From contig PBTE01000022.1 in assembly GCA_002726515.1 (NCBI GenBank), positions 1 to 35,465 on the forward strand: a DNA stretch of 35,465 nt, written 5' to 3'. This DNA comes from Planctomycetaceae bacterium. Its GTDB lineage: Bacteria > Planctomycetota > Planctomycetia > Pirellulales > Pirellulaceae. The position numbers were made by a program, and so were the translations under genes. Below the pieces are notes generated by a model. It was not told the DNA's origin, made no database searches, and saw nothing but the letters and a program-made list of their open reading frames with translations. Positions 1 to 7,852 of this stretch are shown piece after piece (the stretch's first letter is position 1; each line of letters begins with the position of its first letter).

Positions 1-1035
1 ACCGACTGGGACTGTGTCCTGGCGACCTGGACTGGACTGGCAGCTGACCGATTTTCTCAAAGTGGTGTACTGGCTCACATGCTCTGGTATCCGCTGGAGA
101 CGCTGGTCTGCCTGTTGCCCTGGTCCCCGCTATTAGTGATCTACTTGCGTCGCGAATTCCACCGCACTTTAGATGATTATCGACCGCTGGTCCTGTTCCT
201 GACTTTATCCGTTCTGATCACCTACCCCAGTGTATGGTTGGCCACTGGCTCGCGCGGAAGATACTTCATGCCACTCTATCCGTGCCTAGCGATCTTGATC
301 GGAGTCGTGGTCGATCGTGTGTTGGTGCAACAGCAAACCGCACTCCTACGCCGTGGACGTTTTCGCGTGTTACTTTACGCAACCGTTGTTACGTGTGTGG
401 CAGGAGCCGGAGTCCTTCTGATCAGTTGTCTACCATCCACCAGATTGGAAGGACTGCGCCAGCCAGCCGGGTTAGTCGTGGCATTGATGTCCGTATCGGT
501 TATCGTCAGCTGCCTGTTGTTGTGGGGCCTGCGATCGGTGAATCCCCGGCCGGCACAATTGGCCTTCCTGTCCTTTTGTTTCTTTGTCGGATTCTGCTAC
601 TGTGGACCCGTAATCAACTTGCAGCAGAGAAGTTGGAACAATCCCCGCCCCTCCGTCAGGAAACTACGGCAAAGCTTGCCAGCAGCAGACAGCCTGAAAA
701 GTTTCGGTCCCGTGGATCACCGGTTTGCTTACTTCTTTGAAGACCCGATTACAGAACTTCCCTGGCCCACGGACGCAGCCCAAGTCCCGGAAGGAGTGAC
801 ATACTTCTGTTACAACTGGCACCGGGGGGACACTCCACAGAACAGGTCTTCCGGCCGCGGTCGTTCCTGGAAAACCACCAGCGGAACATTGCCTTTCGAG
901 TGGGAGTTGATCGCCAACGTGAACTGTGGCCGTGATCAGGTGGCCCCCTTCCGCACGGTGATCGTGGGACGCATTGTCAAGCCTCAAGGGACGGTAGCAC
1001 GTTGGGACCCCGTTTCGGCCAGACCACAACGTTAG
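1..1035 (+). CDS. ArnT/GT39-like membrane glycosyltransferase, 3' part only
   Basis: The reading frame is open from the first base of the window, so the gene starts upstream; the 344 visible residues end at a TAG at 1033-1035. The visible part has several hydrophobic helices (near the start, around the RYFMPLYPCLAILIG stretch, and two more in the middle), followed by a soluble C-terminal tail of roughly 130 residues. The segment W-P-L-E-T-L...LPWSPLL followed by GSRGRYFMPLYPC resembles the membrane region of dolichyl-phosphate-mannose-type (ArnT/PMT, GT39) glycosyltransferases, which transfer sugars from a polyprenyl-phosphate donor on the outer face of the inner membrane. The catalytic N-terminal loop with its acidic residues would lie outside the window and cannot be checked. 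It is followed after about 200 bp by two more envelope glycosyltransferases on the same strand, which fits a role in polysaccharide or lipid modification. Confidence 0.7.
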   Translation, partial: TDWDCVLATWTGLAADRFSQSGVLAHMLWYPLETLVCLLPWSPLLVIYLRREFHRTLDDYRPLVLFLTLSVLITYPSVWLATGSRGRYFMPLYPCLAILIGVVVDRVLVQQQTALLRRGRFRVLLYATVVTCVAGAGVLLISCLPSTRLEGLRQPAGLVVALMSVSVIVSCLLLWGLRSVNPRPAQLAFLSFCFFVGFCYCGPVINLQQRSWNNPRPSVRKLRQSLPAADSLKSFGPVDHRFAYFFEDPITELPWPTDAAQVPEGVTYFCYNWHRGDTPQNRSSGRGRSWKTTSGTLPFEWELIANVNCGRDQVAPFRTVIVGRIVKPQGTVARWDPVSARPQR

Positions 1036-1243
1036 ATTTTTCCCAGCTCTGACGGCATCAGTTTGTTGCGGTGCAGACCGAATATTGCAGGAAGCAACGA
1101 CTCCCCCCCCGAACTCCTTGTTTTACCACTTGACCCCGACCTCCTGTTTGCTCTTTCTCCCGAAGGTGCTCGACGCTATAAATCTCCACCTCCTGTTTTC
1201 CCCGGCCACCAGCCGTGCAAGTACCCCGTAGGTGAATTGGACG

Positions 1244-2098
1244 ATGAAACACCGGTTGACTGCCATTGTCCCCTGCAAGAACGAACGCCTTCACATTCGC
1301 GATTGCATTGAATCACTACTGCCAATTGCCGACGAAATCTTGGTGGCCGATTCCGGATCGACAGACGAAACACTGGATATCGTCGCTCAAATTGGTGGCT
1401 GCCGCGTTATCCAGCGCGAATACATTCACAGTGGGAACTTCAAAAACTGGGCAATTCCTCAGGCCAGTCACCAGTGGGTTTTGATCCTGGATGCTGACGA
1501 GCGTGTTACGAACGAACTGGCGGACGAAATTAGCGCCCTGCTAGAACGAGATCCGCAAAAAGATGGATACTGGGTGCATCGTCTCAACCATTTCATGGGA
1601 TATCCAGTACGGCACGGAGACTGGGGAGCCGATCGAGTGCTGCGGTTGTTTCGAAAGGATGTTTCGCGCTATGTGGGCGAAACCGATCACGCTGAAGTCG
1701 TGGTTTCGACCGGCCGTGTCGGCAGTCTTAATAACCGTCTCCTGCACTTCACAACGTGGAGTTATGATCAGACCTTCACCAAACTGACTCGATATTCCAC
1801 CTGGCAAGCCAAACAATGGAACGACTCGCGAAAAAAATTGGAAATTTGGAGAATGGTGTGGGGCCCCCCCCTGAGGTTTTTGCGTTCCTATGTTTTGCGT
1901 CTGGGGTTTCTGGACGGGCTGGTCGGTTTCCAAGTCTGTTTCCTTACAGCCATGTATGTCTTCCTTAAACAGGCTCGCCTGTGGGAACTGCAACGTGCGA
2001 TTCCTCAACCGGACCCGATACGAACCCGGATGGGAGCAGCGACCACCGAGCCATCAACGGATCCCCATCCCAGCCAGCTCAAATCACCGGCGACCTGA
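1244..2098 (+). CDS. GT2 family glycosyltransferase, WaaE/KdtX-like
   Basis: A 284-residue GT-A fold glycosyltransferase. It opens with LTAIVPCKNE, then ILVADSGSTDETL and the metal/nucleotide-sugar acidic motif LILDADER, in the order typical of family 2. The C-terminal half, with a GDWGADRVLRLF region and a late hydrophobic segment, resembles the WaaE/KdtX group that adds a hexose to the inner core of lipopolysaccharide; the exact sugar cannot be read from sequence. I chose the ATG at 1244 because AGGTGA at 1230-1235 is well spaced for it; an in-frame GTG at 1232 would overlap that site. The stop at 2096-2098 is four bases from the ATG of the heptosyltransferase gene at 2102, so the two are almost certainly co-transcribed and perhaps translationally coupled. 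Confidence 0.85.
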   Translation: MKHRLTAIVPCKNERLHIRDCIESLLPIADEILVADSGSTDETLDIVAQIGGCRVIQREYIHSGNFKNWAIPQASHQWVLILDADERVTNELADEISALLERDPQKDGYWVHRLNHFMGYPVRHGDWGADRVLRLFRKDVSRYVGETDHAEVVVSTGRVGSLNNRLLHFTTWSYDQTFTKLTRYSTWQAKQWNDSRKKLEIWRMVWGPPLRFLRSYVLRLGFLDGLVGFQVCFLTAMYVFLKQARLWELQRAIPQPDPIRTRMGAATTEPSTDPHPSQLKSPAT

Positions 2099-2101
2099 TT
2101 G

Positions 2102-3163
2102 ATGAACATTGCAGTCCTGCTTCCAAATTGGATCGGCGACGCCGTGATGGCAACGCCCACGCTACGTGCCCTGCATCACCGCTTCGGTCATCACGCCAAG
2201 ATCACCGGCATTATGCGACCGTTGATTGCTCAAGTGCTGGCAGGAACACCCTGGCTGGACCGGACGATCTATTACGACCATCGCTCGCGAAACCCTGACC
2301 TGAAATTGGCCCACGTGCTGCGTCAGTTGAAGTCCATGCCACTGGATACCATGCTGCTGCTACCGAATTCTTTTCGCAGTGGGCTGATGGCCTGGCTCAG
2401 TGGGGCACCACGACGAGTTGGTTACGCCCGGTACGGCCGTGGAAAATTGCTGACCGATCGCCTGCACCCCGCGCGCCACGGAAAAACCTGGATTCCAACT
2501 TCAGCCGTCAACTACTACCTCGACCTGGCATATACAATGGGTTGTCCACCAGAATCGAGGAGACCTGAACTTGCCACCTCGGCTGAAGACGAGTTAAGAG
2601 CTGATCGTGTTTGGAGAAACCTTGACCTCTGGAATGCAAGCCGAGTCATCCTGCTCAACACGGGAAGTGTACGGGGATCGGCAAAACACTGGCCGGCAGC
2701 GTACTACGTCCGACTGGCTCACAAACTGGTAGAAGACCCGCAAAACACCGTGCTCGTCATTTGCGGCCCTGCTGAACGCCAGTCGGCACTGTGGATTGAA
2801 CGTGCTGCCAACCATGCACGCATCCGCAGCATGGCCCACCAGAATCTGGAACTGGGAGTTGCCAAAGCCTGCATCCGACGTAGCCAGCTAATGGTCACAA
2901 CAGATAGTGGACCACGCCATATTGCCACTGCATTGGATGTGCCCGTCGTCACCATGTTCGGTCCGATCGATCCGCGCTGGAGCGAAACTTATCATCCTCA
3001 ATCGATCAATTTGCTCCAGGCCGTTTCCTGTGGTCCTTGCGGGCACCACGTCTGTCCGTTCGAACACCATCGGTGCATGCAAGAGCTGAGCGTGGAGCGG
3101 GTCTACGCTGCGGTGAATCGGTTGCTGCACGAGAAACACCAACAGGTTGCATCCGCCGCGTAA
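2102..3163 (+). CDS. waaF: LPS heptosyltransferase, WaaF-like (GT9)
   Basis: A 353-residue GT-B protein of family 9. The N-terminus MNIAVLLPNWIGDAVMATPTLRAL is diagnostic of heptosyltransferase II, and the C-terminal donor-binding half has TTDSGPRHIATAL followed by TMFGPIDPRWSETY. Members transfer ADP-heptose to the inner core of lipopolysaccharide at the cytoplasmic face of the inner membrane. A late cysteine-rich stretch (CGPCGHHVCPFEHHRC) is common in this family. A TTG codon lies directly before the ATG; the ATG at 2102 is preferred. The preceding GT2 gene ends three bases upstream of this start. Assignment to heptosyltransferases is firm; the order of heptose addition is inferred from similarity only. 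Confidence 0.88.
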   Translation: MNIAVLLPNWIGDAVMATPTLRALHHRFGHHAKITGIMRPLIAQVLAGTPWLDRTIYYDHRSRNPDLKLAHVLRQLKSMPLDTMLLLPNSFRSGLMAWLSGAPRRVGYARYGRGKLLTDRLHPARHGKTWIPTSAVNYYLDLAYTMGCPPESRRPELATSAEDELRADRVWRNLDLWNASRVILLNTGSVRGSAKHWPAAYYVRLAHKLVEDPQNTVLVICGPAERQSALWIERAANHARIRSMAHQNLELGVAKACIRRSQLMVTTDSGPRHIATALDVPVVTMFGPIDPRWSETYHPQSINLLQAVSCGPCGHHVCPFEHHRCMQELSVERVYAAVNRLLHEKHQQVASAA

Positions 3164-3165
3164 AG

Positions 3166-3180
3166 TCTTCTAAAAGAAGA
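3166..3180. terminator. Possible short hairpin between convergent genes
   Basis: TCTTCT-AAA-AGAAGA forms a 6-bp stem with a 3-base loop in the 22-bp gap between the convergent heptosyltransferase and BON-domain genes. It is AT-rich, so it is a weak candidate for a bidirectional terminator. Confidence 0.22.
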
Positions 3181-3185
3181 AACTA

Positions 3186-3422
3186 CTACGGTCCCATGAG
3201 ATGGTCCGCAACCTGTGCCGAGTTGACCACGCGACATTTACCTGCGACAGCTCGCACCACTTCCTGAGCCAACTGTTTGTGGTAGAAGGAGTTGACACGT
3301 CCTGAAATCAAAAGCGTGTTGGATTCGCTTTCCACGCGCAATTCGCGCAATGCGAAGATGGGACTATGCGACAAAGCGTAGTTGGCGCGAGTCTCAATTC
3401 GTTTCGAGATACTTAAGGGCAT
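3186..3422 (-). CDS. Small BON-domain protein
   Basis: With the start chosen here the protein has 78 residues and is almost entirely one BON domain. The visible pattern is ISKRIETRANYAL, then an LRELRVESESNTLLISGRV strand pair with the conserved G-x-V turn, and a helix YHKQLAQEVVRAVAG followed by a final beta strand (CRVVNSAQV). BON domains are alpha/beta modules thought to bind phospholipid surfaces and are common as short single-domain proteins in planctomycetes. The frame stays open upstream to a TTG at 3530, with another ATG at 3455. I prefer the ATG at 3422 because a GGAGGG lies about 12 bases upstream and the added N-terminal residues show no domain. No signal peptide is seen. Its promoter region carries the 80-bp tandem duplication at 3532-3691. 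Confidence 0.68.
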   Translation of the reverse strand: MPLSISKRIETRANYALSHSPIFALRELRVESESNTLLISGRVNSFYHKQLAQEVVRAVAGKCRVVNSAQVADHLMGP

Positions 3423-3531
3423 TTCGGGAAATTCCCTCCGTGGGTTCCCAATCATGGGTGCCAGGTCAGATTGGCAAACAACTTCAATTCTGTTCCGCGG
3501 GGCTGATGCTTCTGCCACGATGAGCAACAAA

Positions 3532-3691
3532 CAATGGGCTGACCTCTCCCTTCGTTAATATTACACTCAATCTATGAAAAAGAACAGTGCGAGGTCAAGA
3601 TTGCTAACGACCAATGGGCTGACCTCTCCCCCGGTTAATATTACACTCAATCTATGAAAAAGAACAGTGCGAGGTCAAGATTGCTAACGAC
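3532..3691. repeat. Tandem duplication of an 80-bp unit
   Basis: Two head-to-tail 80-bp copies lie at 3532-3611 and 3612-3691. They differ only at three adjacent positions: TTC at 3551-3553 against CCG at 3631-3633. Each copy contains TGACCTC near one end and its reverse complement GAGGTCA about 45 bases later. On the minus strand each copy also carries a sigma70-like pair, TTGACC then TAGATT with an 18-base gap (3598-3569 and 3678-3649), pointing toward the BON gene. The region 3423-3789 between the BON gene and cysC holds no other convincing feature. The near identity suggests a recent duplication or homogenisation. Confidence 0.9.
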
Positions 3692-3789
3692 GGTGGCTCA
3701 TTGAAAGAAGCAAAACAAACCCGATCTCAGTTTCCAGAACTGAGGTGCACCCCACCGGTCAACTGATCGCTTACGAACAGAATCTGGTA

Positions 3790-4452
3790 CTAGATTTTTC
3801 CCAGGTTTTCTAGAAACCGGAGAACTTGTTCGGAGAGTTCCAGGGGTGTCAACTCGGCCCCATCCAATGTTAATTCGGGCGCCAAGGGTGGTTCGTAAGG
3901 ATCATCGATACCGGTAAAGTGCTGTATTTCTCCCGCTCTGGCGCGTTTGTAGAGGCCTTTCGGATCTCGATTTTCACAAACCGCCAGGGGAGTGTCGACG
4001 TAGACCTCGACAAAATCGCCCTGTCGCCCGGCCTTATCGAGCCGCAGACGGACCTCATCACGATCTCTACGATAAGGGCTGACAAAGGCTGTCAGTGTCA
4101 CCAGGCCGGCCTGACAAAACAACTCGGCAACGGACCCGATGCGACGAATGTTCTCTTCCCGATCTTCCGCAGAAAACCCGAGCCCGAATCGTCGGGCGAA
4201 GTCGTGACCATAATGTTCTTCGAGCATGCCAGGCGCCGCATTCAGGCCGTGGCGCACATTGTCACCGTCCAGTAGAAATGTGTGTACACTTCGTTTCAAG
4301 AGTTGGCGTTCGACAAGGTTGGCAATCGTACTCTTGCCGCTGCCGCTTAAACCCGTAAACCAAACTACACATCCCTGGTGGGTCTTCAGCGCTTCACGTT
4401 CTTCACGTGAGACATTGTGTTGGTGCCACGTGACCTGAGGTTTTTCTTCCAT
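3790..4452 (-). CDS. cysC: Adenylylsulfate (APS) kinase
   Basis: A 220-residue cytoplasmic kinase that phosphorylates adenosine 5'-phosphosulfate to PAPS for sulfate assimilation or sulfation. The P-loop GLSGSGKST is at residues 34-42, followed by DGDNVRHGL (62-70), ENIRR, the [12 protein letters not shown] strand-loop and the lid motif [13 protein letters not shown], all standard for CysC. It is longer than the usual 195-205 residues because about 16 residues (roughly 72-90) are inserted between [10 protein letters not shown] and [14 protein letters not shown], near the substrate pocket. No sulfate adenylyltransferase gene is adjacent, so this is an isolated copy; in planctomycetes PAPS could also feed sulfated glycans, which is inference. 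It is divergent from the glucan phosphorylase gene across a 395-bp spacer. Confidence 0.92.
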   Translation of the reverse strand: MEEKPQVTWHQHNVSREEREALKTHQGCVVWFTGLSGSGKSTIANLVERQLLKRSVHTFLLDGDNVRHGLNAAPGMLEEHYGHDFARRFGLGFSAEDREENIRRIGSVAELFCQAGLVTLTAFVSPYRRDRDEVRLRLDKAGRQGDFVEVYVDTPLAVCENRDPKGLYKRARAGEIQHFTGIDDPYEPPLAPELTLDGAELTPLELSEQVLRFLENLGKI

Positions 4453-4847
4453 GATTTTTCTTACAGCGGGTTAATTTAGGAATTTTAGCTGTTCCAGCCG
4501 ATTCAGGACAGTCGGGTTCTGTGATTATTCCTGCGCCGCATTGCGTATTTCTGTCGTTCACCGTCCGTAGCCCCCGGACCTGTCTCGCGATGATTTTAAA
4601 AATACCAAGCCTGGATTCCACTTTCAGGAATCACCCAAACCACATAGTCTCTCAAGATCAAATTATAGTCCTCTCAACCGACCGGACATGAATGAATTTT
4701 CGCGACGAACCTCCGATTTAGTTCGTTTCGGAATGGTCTACTCTAATAAACGGCCTCGTCAGTGGATGAGTGAAGATATATAATCCCCGATCCCCAATTT
4801 GGGTAGATTTTTTTTGGCGTGATAAATTAAGTGAGGAAAAAACTCGC
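4453..4847. promoter_or_regulatory. Divergent spacer between cysC and glucan phosphorylase
   Basis: This 395-bp AT-richer spacer separates two divergent genes and should contain both promoters. Every frame is broken by stops and no RNA gene, long repeat or strong hairpin was seen. The only clear translation signal is GAGG at about 4833-4836, ahead of the phosphorylase start. Confidence 0.4.
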
Positions 4848-7052
4848 ATGGGTCAAACGGACACCCTGCTGCAAGAGAGACCATCCCAGTCGGTGGTAAC
4901 TACTGATAATTCAGCAGAGAATTTGTACGACAAATGTCAGTCCCTGGCGCGAAACTTGTGGTGGAGTTGGCATCCTGAAGTCATCAACCTTTTCCGCGAT
5001 CTGGACCCCATTCGCTGGCGACAGTTGGACCACAATCCTATTGCACTATTGAAGGAATTCACTCCCGAACGGCTCGAAATGCGGTCAACTGAAATGGTGC
5101 TTTTCAGCCGCATCCATCATTCCTACCGTCAGCTCAAAGAATACGTTAGTAATTCGGCGCACACCTGGGGAGCAACACATGCAGGCGTCCTGGGAGCAAT
5201 GCCTGTCGCGTATTTCTCGGCCGAATTCGGCATCCACGAGTCGGTGCCAATTTACTCGGGTGGATTGGGAGTGCTGTCGGGTGATCACATTAAGGGTGCC
5301 AGCGGTCTGGGTGTCCCTTTAGTCGCCATTGGCCTGTTTTACAGCCAAGGCTACTTCAAACAACACCTCGACCAGGATGGTTATCAAGGCGAAGAGTATC
5401 TGGAGACAAAGGTCGACAATCTGCCGATGGAGCCGGCAATCTCCACCGATGGACTTCCAGCCACGATACAGATCGAAACGCGCACGGGCCCCCTACATGC
5501 GAAAGTGTGGCTCATGCGTGTTGGCCGTGTGAACCTCTACTTGCTGGATTGTGATGTGGAGGGAAATCTTCCTGAAGACCGCGAGTTGACGAGTCGACTT
5601 TATGGCGGTGATGAACGAACTCGCATTCGTCAGGAATTGGTGCTCGGCGTGGGGGGTGTCAAGGCACTCCAATCCCTGGGCATTAGTCCGGGCGTCCATC
5701 ACCTGAATGAAGGCCATAGTGCTTTTGCTCCGCTCGAAGTGATCCGTCAAGCCATGCAAGAGGATGGATTGAAATTCGATGAGGCATTGCGCGAAGTCGC
5801 GCGAAGAACAGTATTCACCACCCATACCCCCGTACCTGCCGGACATGATCGTTTCGACGGAACTTTGGTCGAAGAACACCTCGGTCCGCTTGCCGATTCG
5901 CTGGGTATTTCCAGCGAGCAGCTCATGGGACTTGGACGTGTGGAACCGCAGAACGAGAAGGAGTCGTTTTGCATGACGGTTCTGGGACTGAAACTTTCTC
6001 GTCAAGCCAATGCCGTCAGTTCACTTCACGGACATGTATCCCGTCGCATGTGGTCCCACCTCTGGCCCTGGCGCGTGGAAGAAGAGATTCCCATCGGCCA
6101 CATCACTAACGGTGTTCACATCCCGAGTTGGCTAGCCTGGCAAATGAAACAGCTCTATGACAGAAACTTCGAGGCCGGCTGGATGTCACGGATGGGCGAG
6201 CCGGAAGTCTGGCAAGAGATTCATCGTGTCGACCCCGGGGAAATCTGGGAAACGCACTCGGCTCTCAAGAATTTGCTGATCGGTTTTGTTCGTCGGCGAC
6301 TCAGCCGGCAATGCCGTCGCCGAGGTGAAGACGACTCCCGGGTAGAGGCCGCGCGCCGCGTTCTAGATCCCAACGTGTTAACCATCGGCTTTGCACGACG
6401 TTTCGCAACATATAAGCGGGCGGCCCTGATCTTGAGCGATCTGGACCGGTTGAACGAATTGATGAATGCCCCCCACCGCCCGGTACAATTGATCGTCTCA
6501 GGAAAAGCGCACCCTAAAGATGAACCTGGTAAAGAGCTGATCAAACAACTTGCCAATTGCCGACACGACGAGCGATTAACAAACCGCATTGTCTTTGTCG
6601 AGGACTACGACATCAACGTTGGTCGTCACCTGGTTCAAGGCGTCGATGTGTGGCTGAATAATCCCCGGCGTCCTTTGGAGGCGTCCGGCACCAGCGGTCA
6701 AAAAATCGTCCTCAACGGCGGTCTCAACATGTCAGTCCTGGACGGGTGGTGGGCGGAAGCATTTAACGGTACGAATGGTTTCGCAATCGGCAAAGGAACG
6801 CAGCACGTTGACGAGTCCGTTTCAGACGCCCGCGATGCCAAAGAAGTCTATCAGATGCTGGAAGAGAAAATCATACCGCTCTATTACGACCTGGACATCG
6901 ATGGTTTGCCACGCGGCTGGATCAAGATGATGATGAATTCCATCAGTACTCTCGCTTGGCGGTTCAGTGCTCATCGCATGGTGATGGATTACACCCGTAC
7001 GAGTTACGTTCCCGCAGCCGGCGGTCTGAGCTGTGACATGAACGTCGTCTGA
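4848..7052 (+). CDS. glgP: Alpha-glucan (glycogen) phosphorylase, short GT35 type
   Basis: A 734-residue PLP-dependent phosphorylase that releases glucose-1-phosphate from glycogen or maltodextrin. The start is the ATG at 4848, preceded by GTGAGGAAAA; an upstream in-frame ATG at 4770 would add a poorly conserved 26-residue leader. Visible family blocks are AYFSAEFGIHESVPIYSGG, GVPLVAIGLFY, HLNEGHSAF, TTHTPVPAGHDRF, TNGVHIPSW, ARRFATYKRA, LIVSGKAHPKDEPGK and ASGTSGQKIVLNGG. The lysine in the last block (K619) corresponds to the Schiff-base lysine that holds PLP. The length and the HDRF/ASGTSGQK variants place it with the TIGR02094-like bacterial/archaeal group, not with the longer animal-type GlgP. 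It has no close partner: cysC is divergent and the next gene is 800 bp away. Confidence 0.92.
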   Translation: MGQTDTLLQERPSQSVVTTDNSAENLYDKCQSLARNLWWSWHPEVINLFRDLDPIRWRQLDHNPIALLKEFTPERLEMRSTEMVLFSRIHHSYRQLKEYVSNSAHTWGATHAGVLGAMPVAYFSAEFGIHESVPIYSGGLGVLSGDHIKGASGLGVPLVAIGLFYSQGYFKQHLDQDGYQGEEYLETKVDNLPMEPAISTDGLPATIQIETRTGPLHAKVWLMRVGRVNLYLLDCDVEGNLPEDRELTSRLYGGDERTRIRQELVLGVGGVKALQSLGISPGVHHLNEGHSAFAPLEVIRQAMQEDGLKFDEALREVARRTVFTTHTPVPAGHDRFDGTLVEEHLGPLADSLGISSEQLMGLGRVEPQNEKESFCMTVLGLKLSRQANAVSSLHGHVSRRMWSHLWPWRVEEEIPIGHITNGVHIPSWLAWQMKQLYDRNFEAGWMSRMGEPEVWQEIHRVDPGEIWETHSALKNLLIGFVRRRLSRQCRRRGEDDSRVEAARRVLDPNVLTIGFARRFATYKRAALILSDLDRLNELMNAPHRPVQLIVSGKAHPKDEPGKELIKQLANCRHDERLTNRIVFVEDYDINVGRHLVQGVDVWLNNPRRPLEASGTSGQKIVLNGGLNMSVLDGWWAEAFNGTNGFAIGKGTQHVDESVSDARDAKEVYQMLEEKIIPLYYDLDIDGLPRGWIKMMMNSISTLAWRFSAHRMVMDYTRTSYVPAAGGLSCDMNVV

Positions 7053-7852
7053 CTCGATTCACAGAATCTGGGAACCTGACAAACACCCGATCGTCTGCAG
7101 GCAGCCACCTGTCGTGAACCACCGAGACAGTCGCTCCACAAATCCTCATCATTTCCCCGGGCAGAGGGTCCCGTGGAAAAGAAATGCGACGACAAATTGA
7201 ACGTTTTCCCAACGAATACGATCTAGGGTTCGCGAACTGTGATCTGGCCAATCATCGCCCAGACTGCAAAAAAAGTGAACCCGGCAATCATGTGCATGAA
7301 TTCGACAGACATCACTTGGCACCATTAATTTGCGTTGACAGTGCGCTTCCGTGCCGAGAGCCGTCCATCCGTGGCTTCAGCAAGATTATCGGCCAACAAG
7401 TGGGCTCCGGGAAAGCTTTTCGCCAACGCCCCTACGACACTCACAGCCCGTCTTTTCACCAAAACCACCAACGTTTACTTTCTCCGGGTGATCCGGAAAA
7501 GAAGCGTCTCAAATCACGTGCAACCGCCTGCGGCACCACGACACCGGGCAAACATGAGTGGCCCTTGGCAAGTCATGAGAAACATGGCAACCATCGTCTT
7601 TGTGGGATTTGGAAGAATTTGCTGCAAGTCAACTCTGCCGTGAGACAGGGCAGCAGCCTCTCGGGAAACGGGATCAGGCAGGTCCTTCTTTTAGAACGGC
7701 GCCTCCGTTATACCTGTCCAACTGCCGGATCGTGAACTGATCGCTCGAAATCTGTGACCATACAAACAGGATCCCTGTAGGTTCCGGTCAACAATCGTTA
7801 AGATAAAGATAGGACGCTTCCTTTCTAATGGCACTTCTGAGCACTGGGACCC
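7053..7852. other. 800-bp gap with no confident gene; possible small minus-strand ORFs
   Basis: A long plus-strand frame (7184-7735) and a second at 7335-7643 have no recognisable family and an unnatural residue mix, so I do not call them. On the minus strand two short frames read more like protein. One runs from a TTG at 7471 to a TAA at 7325 (48 residues, with ALAKSFPGAHLLADNLAEA in it), with GGAG about 10 bases before its start. The other runs from an ATG at 7312 to a TAG at 7223 and gives 29 residues with one hydrophobic stretch (MIAGFTFFAVWAMIG). Another minus frame upstream (about 7560 to 7455) ends exactly where the 48-residue frame begins and also looks protein-like, so the set could be a frameshifted gene remnant. 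None of this is strong. Confidence 0.2.

Noticed and set aside
3574..3657. 27-residue ORF starting inside the first 80-bp repeat (MKKNSARSRLL...)
   Set aside because: It exists only because the repeat unit has an ATG and reads across the junction; no ribosome site or conservation is visible.
7184..7735. 183-residue plus-strand open frame in the gap after glgP
   Set aside because: The residue mix (many H, R, P, C, few hydrophobic runs) and absence of any motif make coding unlikely.
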